From positions 620,001 through 684,000 of the forward strand of contig NZ_JAEHFJ010000001.1 of assembly GCF_016406085.1 (NCBI RefSeq): DNA of 64,000 bases. Direction: 5' to 3'. This document shows positions 15,803-25,443 of this stretch, one piece after another; positions within the stretch are counted from its first letter, which is position 1; each line of letters starts with the position of its first letter. Origin of the DNA: Aureibaculum flavum (lineage in GTDB: Bacteria > Bacteroidota > Bacteroidia > Flavobacteriales > Flavobacteriaceae). Position numbers and translations under genes: made by a program. Below the pieces are notes generated by a model. The model had not been told where the DNA came from. It worked only from the letters and a program-made list of their open reading frames with translations, and did no database searches.

Positions 15803-17401
15803 CTATTCCAAAATAAACGACTCTGGCATTTCCCAATTTGCCCTTACATCATTTGTAAACTCAAGGTAAATTACTTTTTCTGGCTGTTCTTTACGTAAAA
15901 AATTACCCGTGTCCCATTTTTTATTTCCGTTTACGTCATAAATAACTCTTAGTAAATACTTACCAGGCAATAAATCAATAAAATCGTATTGTTGCTCTTC
16001 GGTAGCATAGATCTCCTGAACAATTTTTTCTTTACTGGATAGTAATTGAACAATAATTGGAAACTTTTTAACACCTTTTAAAGTAACAAATAACTTACCG
16101 TAATCTTCTACTTTTTTAGTACTAAATTTATATTTTATGGTATCATTACTTTGTTCAAAAAAGTTAAAAATAGAATTAGGTAAAATATCCATCGTATATT
16201 TTTGATTGTATTTTTTCTCAAAGTTGAAAATAAGTTCTGACTTGTCCTCTGAAATTTTCATATCATACTTTACCAAAATAGTATCTTGATCGAAAAAATC
16301 AATTTTAGTAGTATCTACTGATGCTAATGGCAAATTACTTGAAATTTTTAATTGATTTTTTAACTGAAATTCGCCAGAGTTCAACTTTGTTAATCGGAGT
16401 GTATCTACTTTTTTTGAACGCAGTTTCACAATTACAGTATCTATAATTTCTCTATTAGACACTTTAAATTGAATAGAATCAGCCACACTACCGTTAAAAT
16501 AATAATTCAAAGTATCTTTATCTTTTTCAAAACTAGAAACACTTTTAAAATCAGGTGCAACTCTTAAAGGTTCTATTTTTATACTATCCGCCAGGCCTTC
16601 ATATCCAAACTGGATATGCCCTTTGCTCACTTCAAAAGGTCTTGTAAATCTAAAAGGAAGTATTTCTTTAAATAATTTGATGCTAAAACTTGAATCTGTA
16701 GGTATTGTAATATTCTTTTGTTCAAAACCAATTTTATCCTCTTTAGGATCAAAAGTATAATTTTTAGATTTATCACCTAAGGCCATTAGCAAATATTCAC
16801 CTGCTTTTATATTGGTAATTTCCCAAACGGTAGAATCTAAGGTATTACCTACATAATAGGGTTTTTCCTTATAGATAACAGAATCATTAAAAGCCTCATT
16901 TATTTCATATAGCATAACGGATACATTCTCATCCGTTTTTTTATTAAAGGCATCTTTTATATTACCACTTACTTTAAGAGAATCTATAATAGGCCCTGTT
17001 GAAAAAACAAATTTAAAATTATTAAAAACATTACCTTCATTATTATCGGTTACACTCTGTCCGAAATTAAAGGAATAGGTTGTATTTTCTTTTAACGTAT
17101 CTAAAATTTTAATAGTAATTGTTTTGCTTGCCGTACCTAATGGAGTAATTAAAGGACTACTTTTTAAAGGTGGTGAAATAATTAATTGAGTGTTTACATC
17201 TTTCAACTTCACATATTCATCAAAAATTAGCTTCAACTCTTTACCTTTAAAATTTGTAGAATAATTTGCTGGAAAGGATTTTTCCAATAATGGTGCATCC
17301 TCATCCTTATCTCCACCTGTAGGTCTTCCTCTTTTAGCACAATCCGTTAAAAAAAGCACCAACAGAAAAAATCCAAAAAGTACAGAAAGTTGTTTCCTCA
17401 T
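15803..17401 (-). CDS. Lipoprotein with N-terminal bacterial Ig-like (SbsA/Big_5) domain
   Basis: About 532 residues from the ATG at 17401; a TTG six codons upstream is less likely. The signal peptide ends in a lipobox (LFLTDC), followed by AKRGRPTGGDKDEDAP, a flexible start typical of Bacteroidota lipoproteins. Residues ~35-130 form an SbsA-type Ig-like domain (PLLEKSFPANYST ... LIFDEYVKL), followed by long beta-rich sequence and a late carbohydrate/prealbumin-like segment (GKYLLRVIYDVNGNKKWDTG). It is widespread in flavobacteria but lacks a known role; surface or periplasmic structural function is a guess. It is the gene downstream of comF, 33 bases away. Confidence 0.85.
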   Translation of the reverse strand: MRKQLSVLFGFFLLVLFLTDCAKRGRPTGGDKDEDAPLLEKSFPANYSTNFKGKELKLIFDEYVKLKDVNTQLIISPPLKSSPLITPLGTASKTITIKILDTLKENTTYSFNFGQSVTDNNEGNVFNNFKFVFSTGPIIDSLKVSGNIKDAFNKKTDENVSVMLYEINEAFNDSVIYKEKPYYVGNTLDSTVWEITNIKAGEYLLMALGDKSKNYTFDPKEDKIGFEQKNITIPTDSSFSIKLFKEILPFRFTRPFEVSKGHIQFGYEGLADSIKIEPLRVAPDFKSVSSFEKDKDTLNYYFNGSVADSIQFKVSNREIIDTVIVKLRSKKVDTLRLTKLNSGEFQLKNQLKISSNLPLASVDTTKIDFFDQDTILVKYDMKISEDKSELIFNFEKKYNQKYTMDILPNSIFNFFEQSNDTIKYKFSTKKVEDYGKLFVTLKGVKKFPIIVQLLSSKEKIVQEIYATEEQQYDFIDLLPGKYLLRVIYDVNGNKKWDTGNFLRKEQPEKVIYLEFTNDVRANWEMPESFILE

Positions 17402-17434
17402 TGTTTTAATTTGTTGCAAAAGTAAAGAAATAAT

Positions 17435-18121
17435 CTATTCGGTATAAGCCATTGTAACAATACTTATTTTTACATTATTTGATTTTAATATTTGATTAGC
17501 ACATGCTTCTAAGGTTGCTCCTGTTGTAATAACATCATCTATTAATAACACATGGCTATTATCGAAATAGTTAGAAGTGCTTACGTCAAATATTTCTTGA
17601 ACATTTTTCCAACGGTCGAAACGTTGTTTTAATGTTTGTGTTTCCGTTTTAGATTTCCGCACTAAAACACCCTCTAAATAAGGTGCTTCAATAATTTCAG
17701 ATAAACTGAACCCAAAAGTGGTTAATTGGTTATACCCTCTTTTCTTAAGTTTTTTATCATGTAATGGAACTGGAACTATATAATCAATTTTTGGTAACCT
17801 TTGACTCTCTTTCAATTGAGCTCCCATCCAATTTCCTAATAGACTACCTATATCTTGTTGACCTCTATATTTTAATTGATAGATAAGTTGTTGAGATACG
17901 CCTTTCGTTTTATAATAAAACAATGATGCTCCAAATTCTATGGGCAACCGACCGTAGAAGGCTTTCTCTACTTTATTATCAATTTCAGTAATAAAATCTG
18001 TTATTGGAAGCTCAAATCTACATTTTAAACACAAGGTATCTTCATTTTGTAATAATTGTTCTTTACAACAAACACAAATTTTAGGAAAAAATAAGTGATA
18101 AATATCTCTAAAAAATCGCAT
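17435..18121 (-). CDS. comF: ComF-family phosphoribosyltransferase-like protein
   Basis: About 228 residues from the ATG at 18121. An N-terminal zinc-binding segment has CVCC and CLKC pairs, followed by a type I phosphoribosyltransferase fold with PRPP loop VLLIDDVITTGATLEAC near the end and VPVPLHDKKLKKRGYNQ in the middle. Family members (ComFC) function in DNA uptake and recombination in naturally competent bacteria. Whether this one does is unknown. It is divergent from the methyltransferase gene with 51 bases between starts. Confidence 0.9.
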   Translation of the reverse strand: MRFFRDIYHLFFPKICVCCKEQLLQNEDTLCLKCRFELPITDFITEIDNKVEKAFYGRLPIEFGASLFYYKTKGVSQQLIYQLKYRGQQDIGSLLGNWMGAQLKESQRLPKIDYIVPVPLHDKKLKKRGYNQLTTFGFSLSEIIEAPYLEGVLVRKSKTETQTLKQRFDRWKNVQEIFDVSTSNYFDNSHVLLIDDVITTGATLEACANQILKSNNVKISIVTMAYTE

Positions 18122-18172
18122 CTTTGACAATTATTCGGTGAATTTAACTGATATTTTACTAAAGATACGATA

Positions 18173-18730
18173 TTGAAAACAAAAAAAGCATTTATAAAAG
18201 AAGCCATTAAAAATATTAAAGTTTCTGGCACTGTAGCACCTAGTTCCAAATATTTAATAAATAAAATGCTAAAAGAAGTTGACTTCACAAAAACAAATGT
18301 GATTGTTGAATATGGATCAGGTAATGGAAATTTCACAAAAGAACTTCTTAAAAATTTAAATAAAGACAGTAAATTAATCTCTTTTGAAATTAATGAGAAA
18401 TTCTATGAACATTTAAAAACATTTAAAGATTCCAGATTAACGGTTTTAAATGAATCTTGTGAAAATATAAAAGCAGTTTGTGAAAAACTGAATATTTCAA
18501 ATATTGATTATTTCGTATCTAGCTTGCCACTCACAAATATACCTGACAACGTTACAAAGAAAATTCTTGACGAAAGTTATGCTCAACTAAAAGATGATGG
18601 CTGCTTTTTACAATATCAATACAGCTTAACTTATTACAAAAAATTTAAAAAAATATATAGCAATGTTGATTTAGAATTTGAAATAAGAAATATACCTCCT
18701 GCCTTCATATACAAATGCAAAAAAAGATAA
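18173..18730 (+). CDS. Class I SAM-dependent methyltransferase (rRNA dimethylase/phospholipid methyltransferase-like)
   Basis: A 185-residue protein with the SAM-binding motif VEYGSGNGNF (motif I, ~residue 44) and LISFEINEKFYEHL (motif II). N-terminal KEAIKNIKVSGTVAPSSKYL is shared with KsgA-like and bacterial phospholipid N-methyltransferase families. The N-P-P-Y/F motif of KsgA is replaced by SSLPLTNIP, which is closer to PmtA-like lipid methyltransferases. The start is TTG; no ATG occurs before the SAM motif. Substrate unproven. Confidence 0.8.
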   Translation: MKTKKAFIKEAIKNIKVSGTVAPSSKYLINKMLKEVDFTKTNVIVEYGSGNGNFTKELLKNLNKDSKLISFEINEKFYEHLKTFKDSRLTVLNESCENIKAVCEKLNISNIDYFVSSLPLTNIPDNVTKKILDESYAQLKDDGCFLQYQYSLTYYKKFKKIYSNVDLEFEIRNIPPAFIYKCKKR

Positions 18731-18816
18731 CGCTGAATACAATATTTTTCTAAATTTACGTTTTGCTTAGATAAGTATTTAACAAACTCTAAATTAAAAC
18801 TTTAATTATTTTCATT

Positions 18817-19722
18817 ATGGAAGAACAAAAATCATCTTCAAACAAAAAAATTATAATAGGTATATTATTAGCTTTGCTTGTCGGGTTAGGTGTCTACACT
18901 ATGCGTACTACTTCTAAATTTAAAGCCTCCGAAGAATTCTTGAAACAAGAGAAAGAACAAATCTTAGGCAATTTAACAGCTATGGAAGAAAAATACGACA
19001 CCGCAATTGCTCAAAACAATTCAATGTCTGAAGAATTAACCATTGAAAGAGATAGAATTATCGCTTTTAAAGATTCTGTTCAAAATCTAAAAAGTACCAA
19101 CTGGTCATTAATTAGACGTTACCGTGGAAAAATTTCAGATTTAGAAAAAACTAATGAAAGATTAATGAGTGTAGCTGATTCATTATTTTTAGTAAATAAT
19201 GACTTAACCATTCAAAGAGATAGCATAACAGGTAAGTTAATTGAGCAAACCAATGCAAATGACACTTTGATGGCTCAAAACGTAAATTTATCAGAAAAAG
19301 TAAAAATTGGTGGTGCATTAAGAGTTAACTCTGTATCTGCAATGGCTATGAGATTAAGAGGTAATGGTAAATATGCAGAAACTACTAAAGCTCAAAAAGC
19401 AGAAGCTATTCGTGTAACTTTTAGAATTGAAGGAAATGAAATTGCTACACCTGGAGATAAAACGGCATATATTGTAATTCAAAACCCAAGTGGTAAAGTT
19501 TTAAGCGAAAAAGGAACTTTTACTGCTAATGATGGTAAGCAAATGCCTTATACAGACACTGATGTTGTAGATTATAAAAATCTTGATAAAGATGTCGTAA
19601 TGTTTGTTGAAAAGATACCTCAAAAATTTGTAAAAGGTAATTATACTGTAAAAGTATATGTAGAAGGCAACATTGTAGGTGCTGCTAAATTAGAATTGAA
19701 AGATGCCTTTTTAGGTTTGTAA
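18817..19722 (+). CDS. Membrane-anchored coiled-coil protein
   Basis: A 301-residue protein: short charged N-terminus, one membrane helix (~12-28, IIIGILLALLVGLGVYTM), a heptad-rich coiled coil (~35-160) and a C-terminal beta-rich domain (~165-301, VNSVSAMAMRLRGNGKYAETTKAQKAEAIRVTF onward). This architecture is common in Bacteroidota, and database names such as chromosome partitioning protein are not supported by sequence. Topology puts the coiled coil in the periplasm. A strong terminator follows 26 bases after the stop. Confidence 0.82.
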   Translation: MEEQKSSSNKKIIIGILLALLVGLGVYTMRTTSKFKASEEFLKQEKEQILGNLTAMEEKYDTAIAQNNSMSEELTIERDRIIAFKDSVQNLKSTNWSLIRRYRGKISDLEKTNERLMSVADSLFLVNNDLTIQRDSITGKLIEQTNANDTLMAQNVNLSEKVKIGGALRVNSVSAMAMRLRGNGKYAETTKAQKAEAIRVTFRIEGNEIATPGDKTAYIVIQNPSGKVLSEKGTFTANDGKQMPYTDTDVVDYKNLDKDVVMFVEKIPQKFVKGNYTVKVYVEGNIVGAAKLELKDAFLGL

Positions 19723-19748
19723 GATTTTAAATTCTAACATAAAAAATT

Positions 19749-19782
19749 AAAGTGTAACTAGGTAAACTAGTTGCACTTTTTT
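19749..19782 (+). terminator. Rho-independent terminator after the coiled-coil gene
   Basis: AAAGTGTAACTAG, loop GTAAA, CTAGTTGCACTTT, then T-run: a 13-bp stem with one mismatch. It closes the 18,817 gene. The following 190 bases to glyS hold no gene I can see. Confidence 0.85.
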
Positions 19783-19969
19783 ATTTTGGAGCATGACCTC
19801 GTTTTTTAAAACTTTATGATTTTAACAAAAAGACAATATCGAACTCCTTTTTCGTCTTTACTTCCTCTTGAAATTCTACTTTAGACTTCAAAAAAACTGT
19901 CCATTGAAGAAAAAAATATTATTTTTAGTTTAAACGCAAAAAGTTTAAATCAATTCATGTATAATTTTC

Positions 19970-19977
19970 TATTTTTG
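19970..19977 (+). promoter_or_regulatory. -7 promoter element directly abutting glyS start
   Basis: TATTTTTG is followed by CAAC and the ATG of glyS at 19982. With transcription starting 5-8 bases after the element, the mRNA would begin at or next to the ATG, i.e. leaderless or nearly so. The same layout occurs at the TetR gene (28644). Confidence 0.5.
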
Positions 19978-19981
19978 CAAC

Positions 19982-21526
19982 ATGATAAAACCAGAAGATC
20001 AATTTAAAAAAGTTATCTCTCATGCTAAAGAATACGGATATGTATTTCAAAGTAGTGAGATTTACGATGGCTTAAGTGCCGTTTACGATTATGCTCAGAA
20101 CGGAGTTGAACTTAAAAAAAACATACGCGACTATTGGTGGAAAGCCATGGTGCAATTAAATGATAACATTGTAGGGTTAGATGCTTCCATCTTTATGCAT
20201 CCTACAACATGGAAAGCTTCAGGACACGTTGATGCTTTTAATGATCCATTAATAGATAACAAAGATTCTAAAAAACGTTACAGAGCTGATGTTTTGATAG
20301 AAGATTATTGTGCTAAAATAGAAACTAAAATAAATAAAGAGGTAACCAAAGCTGAAAAACGATTTGGAGATGCCTTCAACAAAGAAGAGTTTGTCAGTAC
20401 CAATCCTCGCGTTGTAGGTTATCAAGAAAAAATTAATAGTATCTTAACAAGGATGGGGAAATCTTTAGAAAAAGAAGACCTTGTAGATGTCAAAGCTCTA
20501 ATTGAAGAATTAGAAATCGCAGATCCTTTATCTGGGTCTCGAAATTGGACCGAAGTGAAACAGTTTAACCTAATGTTTGGTACTAAGCTTGGAGCTTCTG
20601 CCGATTCTGCAATGGATTTATATTTACGTCCAGAAACGGCTCAAGGTATTTTTGTGAACTTTCTTAATGTCCAAAAAACAGGACGAATGAAAATTCCTTT
20701 TGGGATAGCCCAAACAGGTAAAGCCTTTAGAAATGAAATTGTTGCACGTCAATTCATATTTAGAATGCGTGAGTTTGAACAAATGGAAATGCAATTCTTT
20801 ATTAAGCCAGGAACTCAAAAAGAATGGTTTAAACACTGGAAAGAAGCCCGTTTAAAATGGCATCTATCGTTGGGTATGGGCGAAGAAAATTATCGTTTTC
20901 ACGATCATGAAAAATTAGCTCATTATGCAGATGCTGCAACAGATATAGAGTTTAAATTTCCTTTCGGATTTAAAGAATTAGAAGGAATACACTCGCGTAC
21001 AGATTTCGATTTGAAACAGCATGAGGAATTTTCTGGTAAAAAACTTCAATATTTTGATCATGAAGAAAATGCAAGCTACACACCTTACGTTTTAGAAACG
21101 TCTATAGGCTTAGATAGAATGTTTTTAGCAGTATTTTCAAATGCTTTAGTAGAAGAAGAATTAGATAACAATACCACAAGAACCGTTTTAAAATTACCAG
21201 CAGTATTGGCACCTACAAAAGCGGCTATTTTACCATTACTTAAAAGAGATGGATTACCAGAAGTAGCGAAACAAATTGTTGAAGATTTAAAATGGGATTT
21301 TAATGTATTTTACGATGAAAAAGATGCCGTTGGTAAACGTTACAGACGTCAAGATGCTAATGGAACACCTTTTTGTATCACTGTTGATCATGAGACCCTT
21401 GAAAATAATACAGTAACCATTCGACATAGAGATACAATGGAACAAAAACGTGTAAAAATTGATGATTTACGAGAAATTATCAAAAAGGAAGTTGATGTTA
21501 AGCATTGGTTGCAAAAAATGAACTAA
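19982..21526 (+). CDS. glyS: Glycine--tRNA ligase (class II, dimeric type)
   Basis: A 514-residue class IIa aminoacyl-tRNA synthetase of the homodimeric bacterial/eukaryotic type. Motif 2 is visible in FGIAQTGKAFRNEIVARQFIFRMREFEQME, motif 3 in ETSIGLDRMFLAVF, and the RPETAQGIF glycine-pocket segment near 217. The C-terminal ~110 residues are the anticodon-binding domain (LPAVLAPTKAAILPL ...). Essential single-gene unit, closed by a strong hairpin terminator. The ATG is fixed by the adjacent promoter element. Confidence 0.98.
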   Translation: MIKPEDQFKKVISHAKEYGYVFQSSEIYDGLSAVYDYAQNGVELKKNIRDYWWKAMVQLNDNIVGLDASIFMHPTTWKASGHVDAFNDPLIDNKDSKKRYRADVLIEDYCAKIETKINKEVTKAEKRFGDAFNKEEFVSTNPRVVGYQEKINSILTRMGKSLEKEDLVDVKALIEELEIADPLSGSRNWTEVKQFNLMFGTKLGASADSAMDLYLRPETAQGIFVNFLNVQKTGRMKIPFGIAQTGKAFRNEIVARQFIFRMREFEQMEMQFFIKPGTQKEWFKHWKEARLKWHLSLGMGEENYRFHDHEKLAHYADAATDIEFKFPFGFKELEGIHSRTDFDLKQHEEFSGKKLQYFDHEENASYTPYVLETSIGLDRMFLAVFSNALVEEELDNNTTRTVLKLPAVLAPTKAAILPLLKRDGLPEVAKQIVEDLKWDFNVFYDEKDAVGKRYRRQDANGTPFCITVDHETLENNTVTIRHRDTMEQKRVKIDDLREIIKKEVDVKHWLQKMN

Positions 21527-21549
21527 ATAGATTAAATAATTCTATTTTA

Positions 21550-21583
21550 AAAACGCAATAAGTATTTCTTATTGCGTTTTTTT
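21550..21583 (+). terminator. Rho-independent terminator of glyS
   Basis: AAAACGCAATAAG, loop TATTT, CTTATTGCGTTTT and further T residues: a perfect 13-bp stem. Confidence 0.9.
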
Positions 21584-21704
21584 GTTCATAATATAGTATC
21601 GCAGATTGTTAAATTTATCAAACCGCATTTATTTTTTTATTAACTTGCTAGAATTCTATAACTTATCACAAGTAATTGATTTATTTTAACTAAATAATCT
21701 TCAA

Positions 21705-22166
21705 ATGGCAAAATACAAACTACAAGTAAATAATAAATCTTACGACATAGAGGTAAGTGAAGATACTCCCATTTTATGGGTGTTACGAGATCATCTTAAC
21801 CTATTAGGTACAAAATATGGATGTGGTATTGGCCAATGTGGTGCCTGTACCATTCATCTAAATGGCGAACCTGTTAGAAGTTGTTCTTTACCTATTTCAT
21901 CAGTTGCTGATAAGTCCATAACTACTATTGAAGGTATTTCTGAAGCTGGTGATCACCCTGTTCAATTGGCTTGGAAAGAAATTGATGTGCCACAATGTGG
22001 TTACTGCCAAGCGGGTCAAATTATGACAGCGACTGCTTTTTTAGAGAAAAACCCCAATCCCAATAGCGATGAAATTAGAGATGCCATGCATGGTAACATT
22101 TGTAGATGTGCCTCTTATAACCGTATTGAAAAAGCTGTTGCTAAAGCAGCCACTGCTAATAGTTAA
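21705..22166 (+). CDS. (2Fe-2S) subunit of a xanthine-dehydrogenase-family molybdenum hydroxylase (IorA-like)
   Basis: A 153-residue electron-transfer subunit. Cys40/45/48/60 (CGIGQCGAC ... C) form the plant-ferredoxin-type [2Fe-2S] site. Cys98/101/133/135 (CGYC ... CRC) form the second cluster in the four-helix domain. It has no signal peptide, so it probably reaches the periplasm bound to the Tat-targeted large subunit encoded 11 bases downstream. The two-subunit layout without a FAD subunit is that of isoquinoline 1-oxidoreductase-like aldehyde/heterocycle hydroxylases. Natural substrate not deducible. Confidence 0.94.
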   Translation: MAKYKLQVNNKSYDIEVSEDTPILWVLRDHLNLLGTKYGCGIGQCGACTIHLNGEPVRSCSLPISSVADKSITTIEGISEAGDHPVQLAWKEIDVPQCGYCQAGQIMTATAFLEKNPNPNSDEIRDAMHGNICRCASYNRIEKAVAKAATANS

Positions 22167-22177
22167 ATCCGAGATAG

Positions 22178-24322
22178 ATGAAATCACAAAAGAAAAATAT
22201 AGATAGAAGATCGTTTTTACGAACATCAGCTCTTGCTGGAGGAGGAATGATTATTGGGTTTAATTTATTTAATGCTTGTAAACCTCAGGTAAAACCCGCA
22301 ATTGATATATCTAAACTTAATTTTAATGACTTTAATGGATTTATTAAAATAGCAGATAATGGAATGGTTACCATTTTTGCACCCAATCCTGAAATTGGAC
22401 AAGGTGTAAAAACGTCAATGCCAATGTTAATTGCTGAGGAACTAGATGTTTCTTGGGACAACGTACATGTAGTTCAAGGCGGATTAGATATGGATGTATT
22501 TCAAAGACAAGTAGCAGGTGGAAGTCAATCTATTAGACATGGTTGGGAACCACTGCGGCAAACTGGAGCAACCGCTAAGCAAATGTTAGTCAATGCGGCG
22601 GCTGCAAAATGGGGAGTTGACGCTAAGGAATGTAGTGTTGAAAACGGAGTTATTTCTAACAAAAAAGGTGAAAAATTAGGATATGGTGAAGTAGTACTTG
22701 ATGCTGCAAAATTAGAAGTTCCTAAAGATGTTAAATTAAAAGATCCTAAAGACTTTAAAATCATCGGACAAGATGTTCAAAATGTTGATGTTGATGAAAT
22801 TATAACTGGAAAACCTTTATTTGGAATCGATTTTAAACGAGAAGGTATGTTATATGCCTCTGTAATGAGACCGCCAGCGTTCGGGCAAAAATTAGTTTCT
22901 TTTGATGATACAGAAGCTAAAGCCAAAGATGGTGTAGTTGATGTTTTTCAATTTGGAGATAAAATAGCTGTTTTAGCAACGAGTACATGGATTGCCATGC
23001 GAGCCAAAAAAAGTTTAAAAGCGACTTGGAAAGAAGATACAACGTTAGAAAGTACCGAAGATCATGACAAAATATTGCTTGATTTATTAGCGGGAAATAA
23101 ATTTGAAACCCTCCGAAAAGATGGTGATATTAACAAGGCTTTTAAGGAAGCAGATTCAGTTTTGGAACGTACTTATGAATCACCATTCCTACCTCATAAC
23201 TGTTTAGAACCTATGAACTTTTTCGCTGATGTCACAGATAAAAAAGTGGAATTAGTGGGGCCAATTCAGACTCCAGCAGGTACTGCCAATAGAATTGCGA
23301 AAGAATTAGAGAGAGACATTAAAGATATTTCATTAGAAATGACACGTATGGGTGGTGGATTTGGAAGAAGATTATATGGTGATTTTGCCATAGAAGCGGC
23401 TTTAATATCAAATATTGCAAAAAAACCAATACAAGTACTTTTTTCAAGAGAAGATGATATGGCTGATGGTATTTATAAACCCGCCATTAAGTACAAAATA
23501 AGTGCTGCCATAAAAGATAGTAAAGTTACTGGATATCATTTAAAAGAAGCAGCTATAAATAGTAATATGTACGGATTAATTCCCAACTTTTTTCCTGCAG
23601 GTGCTATAGAAAACTATCAGGTAGATATTGCTAATTATAAAAGTAATATTACCACAGGGGCATGGCGAGCTCCTTACACCAATTTTTTAGCCTTTGCAGA
23701 ACAAAGCTTCTTTGATGAATTGGCAGAAACCATGGATGTTGATAAAATCCAATTGCGTTTAGATTTACTCCAAAATGTAAAAGGTACAACAGACGAACGC
23801 ATTCAATATTCTCCAGAACGTTTAGAAGCTGTAATAAATGAAGCTGTAGAAAAATCAAATTGGGGAAAAGTAGACAAAAATACATATCAAGGATTTTCGG
23901 CATATTATTGTCATAATACGCACGTGGCCGAAGTCGCTGATGTAGTTATGGAAGCAGGCGTACCTGTAGTAAAAAAAGTTACTTGTGTATTAGATTGTGG
24001 TATTGTTGTAAATCCATTAGGTGCAAGAAACCAAGTGGAAGGTGGTGTACTTGATGGAATTGGCCATGCTATGTATGGTAATTTAGAATTTAAAGATGGA
24101 GTACCGCAGTCTACAAACTTTCATAACTATCGTTTGGTAAGAATGAAAGAAACACCTAAAGTTGAAGTTCATTTTATTGAAAATGAAATAGCTCCAACCG
24201 GTCTTGGCGAACCCGCTTTACCACCAGCAAGTGCAGCTGTAGCAAATGCTATTAAAGCCGCAACTGGCATTCGTATTACAAAACAGCCATTTATTAATGC
24301 TAGTGAAAAGATTTTTGGTTAA
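22178..24322 (+). CDS. Molybdopterin-binding large subunit, xanthine dehydrogenase family (IorB-like), Tat-exported
   Basis: A 714-residue catalytic subunit. The N-terminus has a twin-arginine signal (DRRSFLRTSALAGGG, 9-23) followed by a lipobox-like LFNAC with Cys34, so it may be a Tat lipoprotein. Mo-cofactor segments GGGFGRRLYGDF and GAWRAPYTNF are present, and the conserved base glutamate lies in TGLGEPALPPASAAVANA near the C-terminus. It catalyses hydroxylation of an aldehyde or N-heterocycle in the periplasm, with electrons passing to the small subunit. Linked XdhC- and MocA-like genes provide a cytidylated/sulfurated cofactor. Substrate unknown. Confidence 0.93.
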   Translation: MKSQKKNIDRRSFLRTSALAGGGMIIGFNLFNACKPQVKPAIDISKLNFNDFNGFIKIADNGMVTIFAPNPEIGQGVKTSMPMLIAEELDVSWDNVHVVQGGLDMDVFQRQVAGGSQSIRHGWEPLRQTGATAKQMLVNAAAAKWGVDAKECSVENGVISNKKGEKLGYGEVVLDAAKLEVPKDVKLKDPKDFKIIGQDVQNVDVDEIITGKPLFGIDFKREGMLYASVMRPPAFGQKLVSFDDTEAKAKDGVVDVFQFGDKIAVLATSTWIAMRAKKSLKATWKEDTTLESTEDHDKILLDLLAGNKFETLRKDGDINKAFKEADSVLERTYESPFLPHNCLEPMNFFADVTDKKVELVGPIQTPAGTANRIAKELERDIKDISLEMTRMGGGFGRRLYGDFAIEAALISNIAKKPIQVLFSREDDMADGIYKPAIKYKISAAIKDSKVTGYHLKEAAINSNMYGLIPNFFPAGAIENYQVDIANYKSNITTGAWRAPYTNFLAFAEQSFFDELAETMDVDKIQLRLDLLQNVKGTTDERIQYSPERLEAVINEAVEKSNWGKVDKNTYQGFSAYYCHNTHVAEVADVVMEAGVPVVKKVTCVLDCGIVVNPLGARNQVEGGVLDGIGHAMYGNLEFKDGVPQSTNFHNYRLVRMKETPKVEVHFIENEIAPTGLGEPALPPASAAVANAIKAATGIRITKQPFINASEKIFG

Positions 24323-24405
24323 GAAAAAATATATATAAATGTCTGTTGGAGTACCTTGTCATTAGTTTGGTGTTTCGATAACCTTCGTCCTTAATACAAA
24401 ATTTA

Positions 24406-25440
24406 GTGACTCACGAATTTAAAAAAATAATAAAAGGCTTTCAGAAAGCAAAAGAAAGCCGATTGCAATGCGTTATTGCCACAGTTGTAGCGTTGGAAGG
24501 CTCTTCATACAGAAAGCCAGGTGTACGGATGCTCATTATCGAAAATAGTACTATGATTGGTGCAGTTAGCGGTGGTTGTGTAGAAAAAGAAATCTTAAAA
24601 CAATCGCATTCGGTTTTTAAAACAGGAATTTCTAAAGTAATGGCTTATGACGGTCGTTATCGCTTAGGTTGTGAAGGCACGTTGTATATTTTGTTAGAAT
24701 TATTTAATCCCGAACCTAGTTTTATAAATGCATTTAATACGAGTTTAAATCAGCACAAAAGTTTTACTATAAATAGTTATTACTCAAAAAATATTGATGC
24801 TGATAAAAGTTACGGTTCTACTATTTTATTTGATGATTCACTTGAGTTTAATTTTAACCAATCTGTAAAAAAAAGTGTAAATACCTCCAACCATCTTTTT
24901 AACCAAACCTTAAAACCATGTTTTAGATTGGTCATTATTGGTGCAGAGCACGATGCCGTTGAACTTTGTATTTTTGCGTCTTCATTAGGTTGGGATGTTA
25001 TTATTATTACTTCGCCTACTGATCCAAAATCGATTGAAGATTTTCCTGGTGCTCACAAAATGCTTCACGAAGCTCCAGGTATATTTGACAACTACATTAT
25101 TAAAGAACAAACGGCGATTGTTTTAATGACTCACAATTACGCCAAAGATTTTCAATATTTAATTGCGATGAAAGAAATAATACCTGATTATATCGGTGTA
25201 TTGGGTTCTGTAAAACGAAGAGAAACTTTACTTAACGACTACATGGAACACAATCCTCTTGTTGATGATCTATTTATCGAAAAAATTCACAGCCCAGCAG
25301 GATTAAATATAGGTGCGATAACACCACAAGAAATTGCACTGTCAATTTGTGCTGAAATACTTGCTGTAACTCGGGGTGCAAATCCAACTTCCCTTAAAAA
25401 TGTACAGCAAGGAATTCATACTGATAATTACCTATCTTAG
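24406..25440 (+). CDS. XdhC/CoxF-family molybdenum cofactor maturation protein
   Basis: A 344-residue protein with N-terminal XdhC-CoxI domain (ATVVALEGSSYRKPGVRMLI, GAVSGGCVE) and C-terminal Rossmann XdhC_C domain (RLVIIGAEHDAVELC ... GVLGSVKRRETLL). Family members bind and protect the molybdenum cofactor, deliver the sulfido ligand and insert it into xanthine-dehydrogenase-type enzymes. The start is GTG at 24406; there is no earlier in-frame ATG. It lies 83 bases after the large subunit and 3 bases before the MocA-like gene. Confidence 0.92.
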   Translation: MTHEFKKIIKGFQKAKESRLQCVIATVVALEGSSYRKPGVRMLIIENSTMIGAVSGGCVEKEILKQSHSVFKTGISKVMAYDGRYRLGCEGTLYILLELFNPEPSFINAFNTSLNQHKSFTINSYYSKNIDADKSYGSTILFDDSLEFNFNQSVKKSVNTSNHLFNQTLKPCFRLVIIGAEHDAVELCIFASSLGWDVIIITSPTDPKSIEDFPGAHKMLHEAPGIFDNYIIKEQTAIVLMTHNYAKDFQYLIAMKEIIPDYIGVLGSVKRRETLLNDYMEHNPLVDDLFIEKIHSPAGLNIGAITPQEIALSICAEILAVTRGANPTSLKNVQQGIHTDNYLS

Positions 25441-25443
25441 AAC

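Noticed and set aside
18025-18336. A 103-codon minus-strand frame across the comF/methyltransferase gap
   Set aside because: It overlaps the starts of two well-supported genes in other frames.
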